Shown here piece by piece: positions 6,761 through 13,527 of a DNA stretch of 15,693 nt. Numbering within the stretch: position 1 is the first letter of the stretch; every line of letters begins with the position of its first letter. The notes below the pieces were generated by a model, which saw nothing but the letters and a program-made list of their open reading frames with translations, had not been told where the DNA came from and made no database searches. Source of the DNA: Spirochaetales bacterium (GTDB taxonomy: Bacteria; Spirochaetota; Spirochaetia; SZUA-6; DRHE01); the NCBI GenBank assembly GCA_016930895.1, contig JAFGFV010000143.1, positions 1 to 15,693 of the forward strand. Reading direction: 5' to 3'. The position numbers and the translations under genes are program-made.

Positions 6761-9022
6761 TCAGCGGAGCAGGAGCTCGAGTTTCTCCAGGACCCGCAGG
6801 AAGGGCTCCGAGGCGGGGGCGAACCGGTAGGGCTCCAGTGTCTCCGGCAGGGTCGCGCGACCCTCTTCCCGGAGCAGTTCGTCGAGAAGCATCTCCACGT
6901 CCTGCAGAACCTCCACCTGGGTGGCGCGCTCCTCTTCCTCAACCAGGGCCACGAGGTACTTCTCGAAGCGGTCATACAGCTCCGGATACTGGGAACGGAC
7001 CGGCTCGGAGATCAGGACCCGCTGGATCAGAACCTTGGTCTCGAGCAGGGTGATCAGGGCCGAGCGGGATACGCCGGCGGCCGTCCCTGGAGAGCTCAGG
7101 GCCAGGTACTGTCCGCGGATCTGCTCCATACGGGCCGCCCTCTCCTCGGTCTCCCGGCGCAGGCGCTGCAGCTCATCCAGACGTCCCTGGGTGGTGTTGC
7201 GGGAAGCCTCCAACGCGGCGATACGCTCCTGAGCTCCTGCACGGGCGGCCTCGAGCTCGGCGATACGCTGTTGAGCTGCCGTGCGAGCCGTTTCGAGCTC
7301 GGCGACGCGGCCCTCGGCGGCGGCGCGCGCGGCTTCCAGCTCGGAGAGCCGCCGCTGGGCTTCGGCGAGCTGGGCTGTCTGCCCGCCGGCTGCACGCGCG
7401 GCGGCCTCCAGCTCAGCGATACGCTGTTGCGCCGCTGCGCGCGCTGCTTCCAGCTCAGCGATGCGGTCCCGGGCTGCCTGCAGCTCGGCCAGAGAGGCCC
7501 CGCCCTCGGCCCCGGGCGGCTGTTCGGCGGAGCGAAGCCGGAACCCCGAGTCCGTGATGCGGGCGATCATCGCTTCGGCTGCCTCCCGCTCTCCATGCAG
7601 AAGGGTGAGCGCCCGGCGGTAGCCTCCGACCGCGCCCTGGTAGTCCCCCCGACGATAGGCGCTGCCCGCGGCAGTGATCAGGGCGGCGATCTCTTCCCGG
7701 TTGCGTCGCTCGAAGCTCGTCTCGATGGCCCGAAGGCGCTCGTAGCCGAGCTGGACGGCCGGGATTTCGGCCAGGGCACCGAGGTACAGCTCTCGGGCCT
7801 GCTCGAAGTCCCCGTCCTGGAACGGCCGATCGGCGCGCTCGACCATCTCGGAGACTCTGGCAATCAGCTCGGCGGAGGCGATCAGGGATGTCGTGTCGGC
7901 CTGGGCGCTTCGCTGCTCCTGGCCGATCAATCGCTCGAGCGAGTCGATCAGGAATTGTTCGACCGGCCGCCGCCGGCGAATGCCGGGGAGCGCGCTCATC
8001 GAGGGCTGATCGAGGTAGTTCCGGAACTCCTGCAACACGGCCAAGGCCTCCGGGAAACGGCGCTCAGCCAGGTGATCGCGAGCCGCAGAATAGAAGGACA
8101 GGAACTGGTCGCGGATCAGCTGCTCCTTCTCCTGCTGCTGTCTCAGGCCCTCCAGCTCCTCGAGGGCCCGGGCCCGGTCTTCCTGCAGTGCGTTCTCTTG
8201 CGCGCGGAACCGGGCTTCGAGCTCGGCCTCACGGGCGGCCAGGTCCTGCTGCAGCCGGGTGCTTTCCTCCTGGGCAACCTGCAGGTTGCGCTGGTACTCC
8301 GCCAGCACATCGTCGAGATCCGCCTCCCGCTCGCGGAGCACGGCCTCTACCTGGCCGCGGTAGTCCGCCAGCTCGTCCTGGAGTGAACGGCTGCGCTCGC
8401 TCTCCAACTCCTGGAGCTCGGCTGTGATGCGGGTATCCGACAGGCCGGCGTTCCGGAGCCGTTCGCGCTCCGCCTCCAGCTCGCGGGACAGCGCGTCCCT
8501 GAGCTCCCGCTCCCGCTCCCGGAGGCGGGCGTCGGTCTGCGCCTGCAGCTCCGCCTTCTCCTCGGTGATGCTCCGCAGCCTGGCCTGGATCTCATCGATC
8601 TCACGCTGCTTCTGGGACAGCTCGCGTTCCGACTCTTCCCGCAGGGCCCGGATGAGCCTCCCTTCGGCGGTCTCGACGCCGGTCGGTGCGGTCACGATGG
8701 CCTCCTCCTGCTGTCGGAACAGGAACACGGCCGTCGCGATGCCTGCGATCAGCACGACAGCGGCGGCGGCATTGATCAGAAACGGGAGGCGGCCGCCTCG
8801 ATGCTTGGGGGTGAAGCTCAGCGCTTCCGGAGTCACCTGGATGCGGTTCTGGGCGACGATCTGGTTGATCTGGCCTAGGACCTTCTCGCGGTCGCCCTCG
8901 GAGATGCGCTGCGGCAGTCCGACCGGCAGGTCACCGGCCGACTCCACGGAAGGCTCGCCGGGTTGAACCGCCTCGGACTGGGTGCGAATGTAGGCCAGCG
9001 CGCGCTGATAGAGTCCGCTCAA
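6761..9022 (-). CDS. Single-pass membrane protein with two coiled coils and a TPR-like helical middle
   Basis: A 753-residue protein of unrecognised family. Residues 1-78 are hydrophilic and probably cytoplasmic, with basic residues (KHRGGR, 73-78) before one membrane helix at 79-102. Residues 117-304 are a highly charged coiled coil rich in Glu, Arg and Gln. Residues 305-480 hold TPR-like helix pairs (for example 312-336, 400-420, 450-475). Residues 515-640 are a second coiled coil of near-identical 14-residue units of the form RIAELEAARAAAQQ. Residues 648-753 form a helical C-terminal domain. The start is TTG: no ATG or GTG fits the N-terminus, and the frame is closed upstream by TAA. AAGGGG lies about four bases before it on the minus strand. 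It is convergent with the lipoprotein gene (27-bp gap) and divergent from the cyclase gene. A scaffold or envelope-spanning role is inference. Confidence 0.8.
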   Translation of the reverse strand: MSGLYQRALAYIRTQSEAVQPGEPSVESAGDLPVGLPQRISEGDREKVLGQINQIVAQNRIQVTPEALSFTPKHRGGRLPFLINAAAAVVLIAGIATAVFLFRQQEEAIVTAPTGVETAEGRLIRALREESERELSQKQREIDEIQARLRSITEEKAELQAQTDARLRERERELRDALSRELEAERERLRNAGLSDTRITAELQELESERSRSLQDELADYRGQVEAVLREREADLDDVLAEYQRNLQVAQEESTRLQQDLAAREAELEARFRAQENALQEDRARALEELEGLRQQQEKEQLIRDQFLSFYSAARDHLAERRFPEALAVLQEFRNYLDQPSMSALPGIRRRRPVEQFLIDSLERLIGQEQRSAQADTTSLIASAELIARVSEMVERADRPFQDGDFEQARELYLGALAEIPAVQLGYERLRAIETSFERRNREEIAALITAAGSAYRRGDYQGAVGGYRRALTLLHGEREAAEAMIARITDSGFRLRSAEQPPGAEGGASLAELQAARDRIAELEAARAAAQQRIAELEAAARAAGGQTAQLAEAQRRLSELEAARAAAEGRVAELETARTAAQQRIAELEAARAGAQERIAALEASRNTTQGRLDELQRLRRETEERAARMEQIRGQYLALSSPGTAAGVSRSALITLLETKVLIQRVLISEPVRSQYPELYDRFEKYLVALVEEEERATQVEVLQDVEMLLDELLREEGRATLPETLEPYRFAPASEPFLRVLEKLELLLR
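7142..7465 (-). repeat. Tandem 42-bp repeat encoding 14-residue coiled-coil units
   Basis: Seven units encode 14-residue (two-heptad) blocks beginning at residues 520, 534, 558, 572, 586, 600 and 614 of the coiled-coil protein, with a 10-residue insertion between the second and third. The DNA copies share long matching stretches around the codons for R-I-A-E-L-E, so copy-number slippage is possible. Confidence 0.75.
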
Positions 9023-9031
9023 TGTGCCCCT

Positions 9032-9043
9032 TCGGGTACCCGA
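9032..9043. promoter_or_regulatory. Perfect 12-bp palindrome TCGGGTACCCGA between divergent genes
   Basis: The palindrome lies about ten bases ahead of the TTG start of the minus-strand coiled-coil gene and touches its ribosome binding region (AAGGGG). It could be an operator or a short hairpin acting on translation. Chance occurrence in GC-rich DNA is not excluded. Confidence 0.3.
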
Positions 9044-9126
9044 TGGATTCCCCCTTTTGAGAATCGGCGGGTGCAGGCCAATTGTTTACGACCGAAGCAC
9101 ACGGAGCGAGAGGGCGGCGAAATTCG

Positions 9127-9156
9127 TTGGATACCGGCAGGCCACGTACCGATACT
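9127..9156 (+). promoter_or_regulatory. Candidate promoter for the adenylate cyclase gene
   Basis: TTGGAT (9127-9132) and GATACT (9151-9156) are 18 bases apart, giving a transcript start near 9163 and a leader of about 27 bases before the ATG at 9190. The -35 box and spacing match the candidate at 1777-1806. Support is motif-level only. Confidence 0.35.
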
Positions 9157-9189
9157 CAATGTCGGAACGCGCAGACAACGAACGGCGAC

Positions 9190-10869
9190 ATGAACATCCG
9201 CGGGAAGATCATCCTCATCGTACTGCCCCTCATCATCACACCGCTGCTGCTGACCGGCGTGATCAGCGCCCTCAGCGCGCGGAATGGGATCACCGGCGTG
9301 GCTACGGGTTTCCTGCGTTTCAAATCCGAGCAGCTGCTGAACTACGCGGACGGCCAGTGGGCCATCCTGGAGGAGAACGACCTCCAGGACAGCCCGCCGT
9401 TTCGCGAGGCTGCGCAGTCCGCGGTGGCGGCTTTCGCCCGCAATCTGCTGCGCAGTCCCACGGAGCTGATCCTCGCCCTGGACCGGGAAGGAAGCGTGGC
9501 CATGCAGACCGGCCAGGTCGACCTTGCCGAAGGGGAAGCGGATGCCCTCCGGAGGCTGGTCCAGGAGGGGGAAGGGGGCTGGCAGAACCTGCAGCTGGGG
9601 GGGCAGGCCCGGGTGGCCCACCTGGCGAGTTTCGCGCCCTTCGGCTGGACGGTGATCGTCAGCGAGAAGCGGGAGGTCTTCTACAGCACCATCAACGCGA
9701 TCATCACGCGCGTGGCCCTGATCCTGTCGGTCTCTCTGGCGGTCTCGGTGGTGCTGCTCCTGTTCTTCAGCGGGGTCCTTACGCGGCCTCTGCGCGACAT
9801 GGCCGGGGTGATGACCGAGATCATCTCCACGGGGGATCTGACCCGGCGGGTGGAGGTGGTGTATGGCGACGAGACGGGCAAGCTCGGGCACACCTTCAAC
9901 CTCATGACCTCCGAGCTCGAGCGGTTGTACGGATCCCTCAAGCACTACGCCCTGGAGGCGGTCCTGTCCAAGAACGAGGCGGTCGCGGCCCGGGAGAACG
10001 AGCACAAGCTCCGCAACGTCTTCCAGAAGTACGTGCCCACGGAGGTCATCGACCGGTACATCGCCCGACCGGAGGAGATGCTAAGAGGCGAGGACCGGGT
10101 ACTGGCGGTGCTGTTCTCGGACATCCGCAGCTTCACCGCCATCGCGGAGCCCCTTCGCCCCGACGAGCTGGTGGAGCTGCTCAACCAGTATTTCTCGCTG
10201 ATGGTCGAGATCGTCATGCGCCGCAAGGGCATCGTGGACAAGTACATCGGCGACGCGGTCATGGCCCTGTTCGGAGCTCCGGCCCGTCACGAAGACGATG
10301 CCCTGCAGTCCGTGCTGGCCGGGCTGGAGATGCTCGACGACTTGAAGGATTTCAACCGGATCCAGGAGGGAGCGGGCAGAACGCCCTGGCGCATCGGCAT
10401 CGGCATCAACTACGGCACGGTCACCGTCGGCAACATCGGCTCGGAGAAGAAGATGGACTACACGGTGATCGGGGACGGGGTCAACCTGGCGCAGCGGCTG
10501 GAGAGCCTGACGAAGAAGTACGCTGAGCCTCTCATCGTCTCCGAAGCGGTCGAGTACAAGGTACGGCAGCGGCTTCCCTGCCGGCTCCTGGATCGTGTCG
10601 TGGTCAAGGGCAGGAGCCAGGGTATCGGGATCTATGCCCCCTGTCGAAAGCTCTCTCCGGAGCAAGCGAAGGCGTGGGGGGTGTACCACCAGGGGACGAG
10701 CCTGTACTACGAACGCCGCTTCGACGAGGCGGCGGCGCACTTTCGGAAGACCCTCCAGCTGCTGCCGCAGGACAGCCATTCGCTCCGATTCCTGGAGCGC
10801 TGCCAGCGGTACGCCAACTCCCCACCCTCAACCGATTGGACCGGCGCGGAGCTCATGGCGGAGAAATGA
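9190..10869 (+). CDS. Membrane-bound class III adenylate cyclase with periplasmic sensor, HAMP and TPR-like tail
   Basis: This 559-residue enzyme is expected to make cAMP from ATP. TM1 is at 5-28, a periplasmic cache-like sensor spans about 29-168 (ending in FGWTVIVSEKR), TM2 is at 171-194, and HAMP at 195-248. A coiled linker (LRNVFQKYVPTEVID, 274-288) leads to the catalytic domain at about 300-485. Metal-binding Asp are in FSDIRSF (Asp311) and YIGDAVM (Asp355). The base-selecting pair is Lys351 and Thr425 (DYTVIGD), the combination known for class IIIb adenylate cyclases, not guanylate cyclases. Transition-state residues Asn432 and Arg436 are present. Residues 488-540 resemble one TPR plus a helix. 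I chose the ATG at 9190 because a hydrophobic TM1 follows at once; a TTG at 9082 would add 36 polar residues. The ribosome site is weak. A PilZ gene follows after 33 bases. Confidence 0.9.
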   Translation: MNIRGKIILIVLPLIITPLLLTGVISALSARNGITGVATGFLRFKSEQLLNYADGQWAILEENDLQDSPPFREAAQSAVAAFARNLLRSPTELILALDREGSVAMQTGQVDLAEGEADALRRLVQEGEGGWQNLQLGGQARVAHLASFAPFGWTVIVSEKREVFYSTINAIITRVALILSVSLAVSVVLLLFFSGVLTRPLRDMAGVMTEIISTGDLTRRVEVVYGDETGKLGHTFNLMTSELERLYGSLKHYALEAVLSKNEAVAARENEHKLRNVFQKYVPTEVIDRYIARPEEMLRGEDRVLAVLFSDIRSFTAIAEPLRPDELVELLNQYFSLMVEIVMRRKGIVDKYIGDAVMALFGAPARHEDDALQSVLAGLEMLDDLKDFNRIQEGAGRTPWRIGIGINYGTVTVGNIGSEKKMDYTVIGDGVNLAQRLESLTKKYAEPLIVSEAVEYKVRQRLPCRLLDRVVVKGRSQGIGIYAPCRKLSPEQAKAWGVYHQGTSLYYERRFDEAAAHFRKTLQLLPQDSHSLRFLERCQRYANSPPSTDWTGAELMAEK

Positions 10870-10902
10870 TTTCAGCTGAGGCAACGGCGAAGGAGTAGAA
10901 GG

Positions 10903-11211
10903 ATGCGGGAGCGAAGAGAAGCCCGGCGAGTGGACGTCAACACGGCGGTGGATCTGTCGGTCGAGGGCATGGTGGTCCGCGGCGAGATGGTGAACTTGTC
11001 CGACGACGGAGCCCTGTTCAGGATCGGCGAGACCGACGCCGGGAAGGTGTCGACCACTGACCTCGGCAAACAGGCCACCTTCGTGCTCAAGCTCAAGAGC
11101 ACGCCGGACCGCGAGTATACCGGCGAGATCATTCGTTTCTTCTATAAAGACGACGACAAGCACATCGCCCTGCGCTTCTGGAGGAAGTACCGGGAGCTTC
11201 CGGAGGGGTAG
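10903..11211 (+). CDS. Single-domain PilZ protein (probable c-di-GMP binder)
   Basis: The 102-residue protein matches a stand-alone PilZ domain. The N-terminal RREARR (4-9) provides the RxxxR arginines, and NLSDDG (32-37) is the [DN]xSxxG motif; together these are the known c-di-GMP-binding elements. Beta-strand patterns follow (GALFRI, ATFVLKL, YTGEIIRFF, HIALRF), consistent with the six-stranded PilZ barrel. AAGGAG at 10890-10895, seven bases upstream, fixes the ATG. It is probably co-transcribed with the adenylate cyclase 33 bases upstream, pairing cAMP synthesis with c-di-GMP sensing. The target is unknown. It converges on the diadenylate cyclase gene, 63 bases away; no clear T-rich terminator is visible between them. 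Confidence 0.85.
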   Translation: MRERREARRVDVNTAVDLSVEGMVVRGEMVNLSDDGALFRIGETDAGKVSTTDLGKQATFVLKLKSTPDREYTGEIIRFFYKDDDKHIALRFWRKYRELPEG

Positions 11212-11274
11212 GGTCCTTCCCGTCACGCGCGGCGGACCCGCGGCGCGCCGTCCCAGGCCGGCTCCCCGGGTCTC

Positions 11275-12639
11275 CTAAGGCTTGGGGCGTTCGAAGCTCA
11301 TCAGCAGGCGTCCCCCCTTGAACAGGCTGACCCTGCCGGTGGATTGGGACACCGCCACCGCCAGAGCCTGCGTCTGGGCGGTGATTCCGGCGGCGGCGGC
11401 GTGTCGGGCCCCGAGGCCCGAGGGAAGACCCGACGGTGCCCGGGGCGACTTGAGATAGGCGCCTGCGGCCGCCACGACGCCGTCGCCTCGAACGAGGAAA
11501 GCGCCGTCGATGGTCGAGAACTCCTTGAGAGTCTCCTCGAGACTGGGATCCAGGAGGCTGCGCTCCTCCTCGCTGTAGCCCTTGAAGGGATTCATGACCA
11601 GCTGGTGGCTCAGGGACTCCACCTGCCGATGGTCTCCGACCACGAACACGGTGCCCACCGGCTTGCCTTCCCGTCCTTCCTTCGACAAGGCGGTGGCGAT
11701 CTGGAGGACCCGTTCGAGTACCTCGGGACGTACGTCCCCGAGGAACTCCCCGGCTGCGGCGGGCAGTAGGCTCGGGAGCTCGCGGGCCACGTCGACGACC
11801 GTGAGGGTGTCCAGCAGACCGCTGTCCGGCAGCCCGAAGAGCCCGACCACCCGGTCGTCCCGCTTGATCAGGTCCTGGGACACGGCCAACAGCAACGAGA
11901 CGGTGAGCTGATTGGCCCGATCGACCCCGGGGAACGGGATCTGCACGATCGGGTGGTGCTGGGCCGCGGTCCCCTCGTAGAGGCTCTTGCGCTGGCTGAC
12001 CAGGATCAGGGGGACCTCCACGACGAGGTGCTCCAGGATCCCCGGACCCCCGAGAGCGTCGAGATGCAGAATCACGGCCCGGGCTCCGGTCTCGCGCACT
12101 AGGTCCACGGCGTGGGCGAGCAGCAGGCGGGACAGCTCGGTAGCCGCCTCCGCGGGGGCGCCGAGGAGCCGGCCCCGGTCCCGAATCAGCTCGAGGATCT
12201 CCTTGCGGGTCCGGGCCGCGAGGATGCGGGCCCTCACGCTCTCGGAGCGCAGCAGCCTGGCCGCGCTGGACAGCACCTGGAGGTGAAGGTCCGGTTGGGC
12301 CACCTCTCCGAGGATCAGGACCAGGATATGTACGGGCTGACCGTCGACGGAGTCGAACTCGACGCCTTTGACGCTGCGACCGAGGGCCACGCAGGGCCGC
12401 GGCAGGCCCGGCATGCGCCCGTGGGGGATAGCGATCCCGGGGCCCACCCAGGAGCTGACGACCCCCTCGCGCTCCCACACCGCCTGGAAGGCCTTCTCGG
12501 GGTCCACGCCCGGCACCGTTCGGCAGGCACCCTCCACGAGCTCCCGCAGCGCCCCCGCCTTGGACCTTGAGCGCAGGAACACGATGCTGTCGGCTGCCAG
12601 GTAATCGCGAAAATCCACTTCAGGGCAATCGTAGACCAA
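11275..12639 (-). CDS. PTS EIIA domain fused to a DacZ/DisA-type diadenylate cyclase
   Basis: The 454-residue soluble protein has three parts. Residues about 8-155 form a fructose/mannitol-type PTS EIIA domain with GIAIPHGR (68-75); His73 is the expected phosphorylation site. Residues about 162-300 (ELSRLLLAHAVDLVRETGAR..., then DSGLLDTLTVVD) look like the pyruvate-kinase-C-like alpha/beta domain of archaeal DacZ proteins. Residues about 305-448 are a DAC domain: VFVVGDH (331-337), NPFKGY (350-355), LDPSLEET (363-370), catalytic DGA (378-380), GARHAAAA (410-417) and SQSTG (431-435). DAC enzymes condense two ATP into c-di-AMP. The usual RHR motif reads Arg412-His413-Ala414 here. The start is uncertain: TTG at 12639, or GTG at 12618 (EIIA-like start VDFRDYL); neither has a clear ribosome site. 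It is last in a minus-strand gene row, 72 bases after the TPR gene. Confidence 0.85.
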   Translation of the reverse strand: MVYDCPEVDFRDYLAADSIVFLRSRSKAGALRELVEGACRTVPGVDPEKAFQAVWEREGVVSSWVGPGIAIPHGRMPGLPRPCVALGRSVKGVEFDSVDGQPVHILVLILGEVAQPDLHLQVLSSAARLLRSESVRARILAARTRKEILELIRDRGRLLGAPAEAATELSRLLLAHAVDLVRETGARAVILHLDALGGPGILEHLVVEVPLILVSQRKSLYEGTAAQHHPIVQIPFPGVDRANQLTVSLLLAVSQDLIKRDDRVVGLFGLPDSGLLDTLTVVDVARELPSLLPAAAGEFLGDVRPEVLERVLQIATALSKEGREGKPVGTVFVVGDHRQVESLSHQLVMNPFKGYSEEERSLLDPSLEETLKEFSTIDGAFLVRGDGVVAAAGAYLKSPRAPSGLPSGLGARHAAAAGITAQTQALAVAVSQSTGRVSLFKGGRLLMSFERPKP

Positions 12640-12711
12640 CTGAGGCGGGCGGGCAAGCCTGCGGGGCGGCGGGTTGCCTGCGCCTCCGCCGGGGGCACGG
12701 GCCCGCCAGGC

Positions 12712-13452
12712 TCACTCCCCGAGCTTTCGGTACTCCTCTGTGACGTACTCGTTGCCCGGGTACAGCTGGAGAGCCTTTTCGAACCAGGCGCAGGCCTCCT
12801 CCTTCCGTCCCAGCTTGCTGTGGGCCAGCGCCATTCCCGAGTAGATGTTGAACAGGTCGTCCTTCTCCGTGGCACCCAGATCGAGGGCTTGCTGCATCAT
12901 CACGATCCCGGTCCGGGGATTGCCGCCGACGACGGCCGGGGGGTACACCTTCGCGGCCGCGAGGATGATCTGGGCCGCGACGTTGCCGGGATCCAGGGCC
13001 TGGGCCTTCTCGGCATACTCGGCCACTTTGCGGCCGTTGGCCAGGAGGAAGCCGAGGTCCTCGACCAGACAGAGCTGCGAGATGTTCTCGCTCATCATGC
13101 GCCAGCCTTCACTGTGGGCTCCTCCGGCCATGGACTGCTCCGCCTGCTCGAGACCCCGCTCGTAGTGCTCGGCCGCGGCCTCTTTGCACTCTCGTACCTG
13201 GTAGGCCCGGCCCATCATGTACTCGAGGCGGCTCGCCCAGAGGCTGCGTTCCCGGGGTCCGACGAACGCGACGGCCAGCTCCTCGAGCGCGGCAGCGTAC
13301 CGGGCCTCAACCTCCGCCAGGGGCTCGTCGTTGTACGTGGAGTCCCGCAAGGCCTCATAGGCGATCCCCAGGTTGGAGCTCTCGGCCCGCAGCAGGGGCA
13401 CCGCCACTGCTGCGGCAATCAGGATGATCAGGATCAGTACCAGTGGTTTCAC
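12712..13452 (-). CDS. Secreted or membrane-anchored TPR protein
   Basis: A 246-residue protein starting with GTG. Residues 3-22 (VLILIILIAAAVAVPLL) are an uncleaved anchor or signal peptide, placing the rest in the periplasm. TPR-type helix pairs are visible at about 78-112, 138-168 (ALDPGNVAAQIILA) and 195-240 (NIYSGMALAHSKLGRKEEACAWFEKALQLYPGN), the last being a classic TPR. YPPAVVGGNPRTG (172-184) is a loop seen in some tetratricopeptide proteins before the final repeats. TPRs bind other proteins, so an assembly or adaptor role is likely, but no partner can be named. It lies between the acyltransferase and diadenylate cyclase genes on the same strand, with gaps of 75 and 72 bases. Confidence 0.8.
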   Translation of the reverse strand: MKPLVLILIILIAAAVAVPLLRAESSNLGIAYEALRDSTYNDEPLAEVEARYAAALEELAVAFVGPRERSLWASRLEYMMGRAYQVRECKEAAAEHYERGLEQAEQSMAGGAHSEGWRMMSENISQLCLVEDLGFLLANGRKVAEYAEKAQALDPGNVAAQIILAAAKVYPPAVVGGNPRTGIVMMQQALDLGATEKDDLFNIYSGMALAHSKLGRKEEACAWFEKALQLYPGNEYVTEEYRKLGE

Positions 13453-13457
13453 GTTAA

Positions 13458-13472
13458 GAGGTATATCACCTC
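13458..13472 (-). promoter_or_regulatory. Hairpin containing the Shine-Dalgarno of the TPR gene
   Basis: On the minus strand GAGGT-GATAT-ACCTC precedes the GTG start. GAGGTGAT is a near-perfect anti-16S match, but the complementary ACCTC three to five bases later can pair with it, and the spacing to GTG is long (about 15 bases after GAGGT). This may slow or condition translation. Confidence 0.35.
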
Positions 13473-13527
13473 GGGGTCGGGATATCCAAGGGTGGGGCGG
13501 CGGTATCCACGCGCGGCGCCGCGGCTT

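Noticed and set aside
7142..7465. Regular repeats considered as a CRISPR array
   Set aside because: The 42-bp units are contiguous with no unique spacers and encode heptads in frame.
7271..8386. A 371-codon plus-strand open frame opposite the coiled-coil gene
   Set aside because: The sense strand gives a coherent TM plus heptad protein. The opposite frame mirrors its repeats and shows no domain.
9082..9189. N-terminal extension of the cyclase from a TTG at 9082
   Set aside because: It adds 36 polar residues before the first membrane helix and overlaps the candidate promoter. The ATG at 9190 fits a membrane cyclase better.
9019..10005. A 328-codon minus-strand frame opposite the 5' part of the cyclase gene
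   Set aside because: The sense strand encodes TM, sensor and HAMP segments; the antisense frame has no motifs.
11212..11274. GC-rich dyads between the convergent PilZ and DAC genes considered as a terminator
   Set aside because: Only short, imperfect GC stems and no T-run on either strand, so no terminator is called.
11129..12478. A 449-codon minus-strand frame overlapping the EIIA-DAC gene
   Set aside because: Same strand but different frame, very rich in Arg/Pro/Gly, and the EIIA and DAC motifs are in the other frame.
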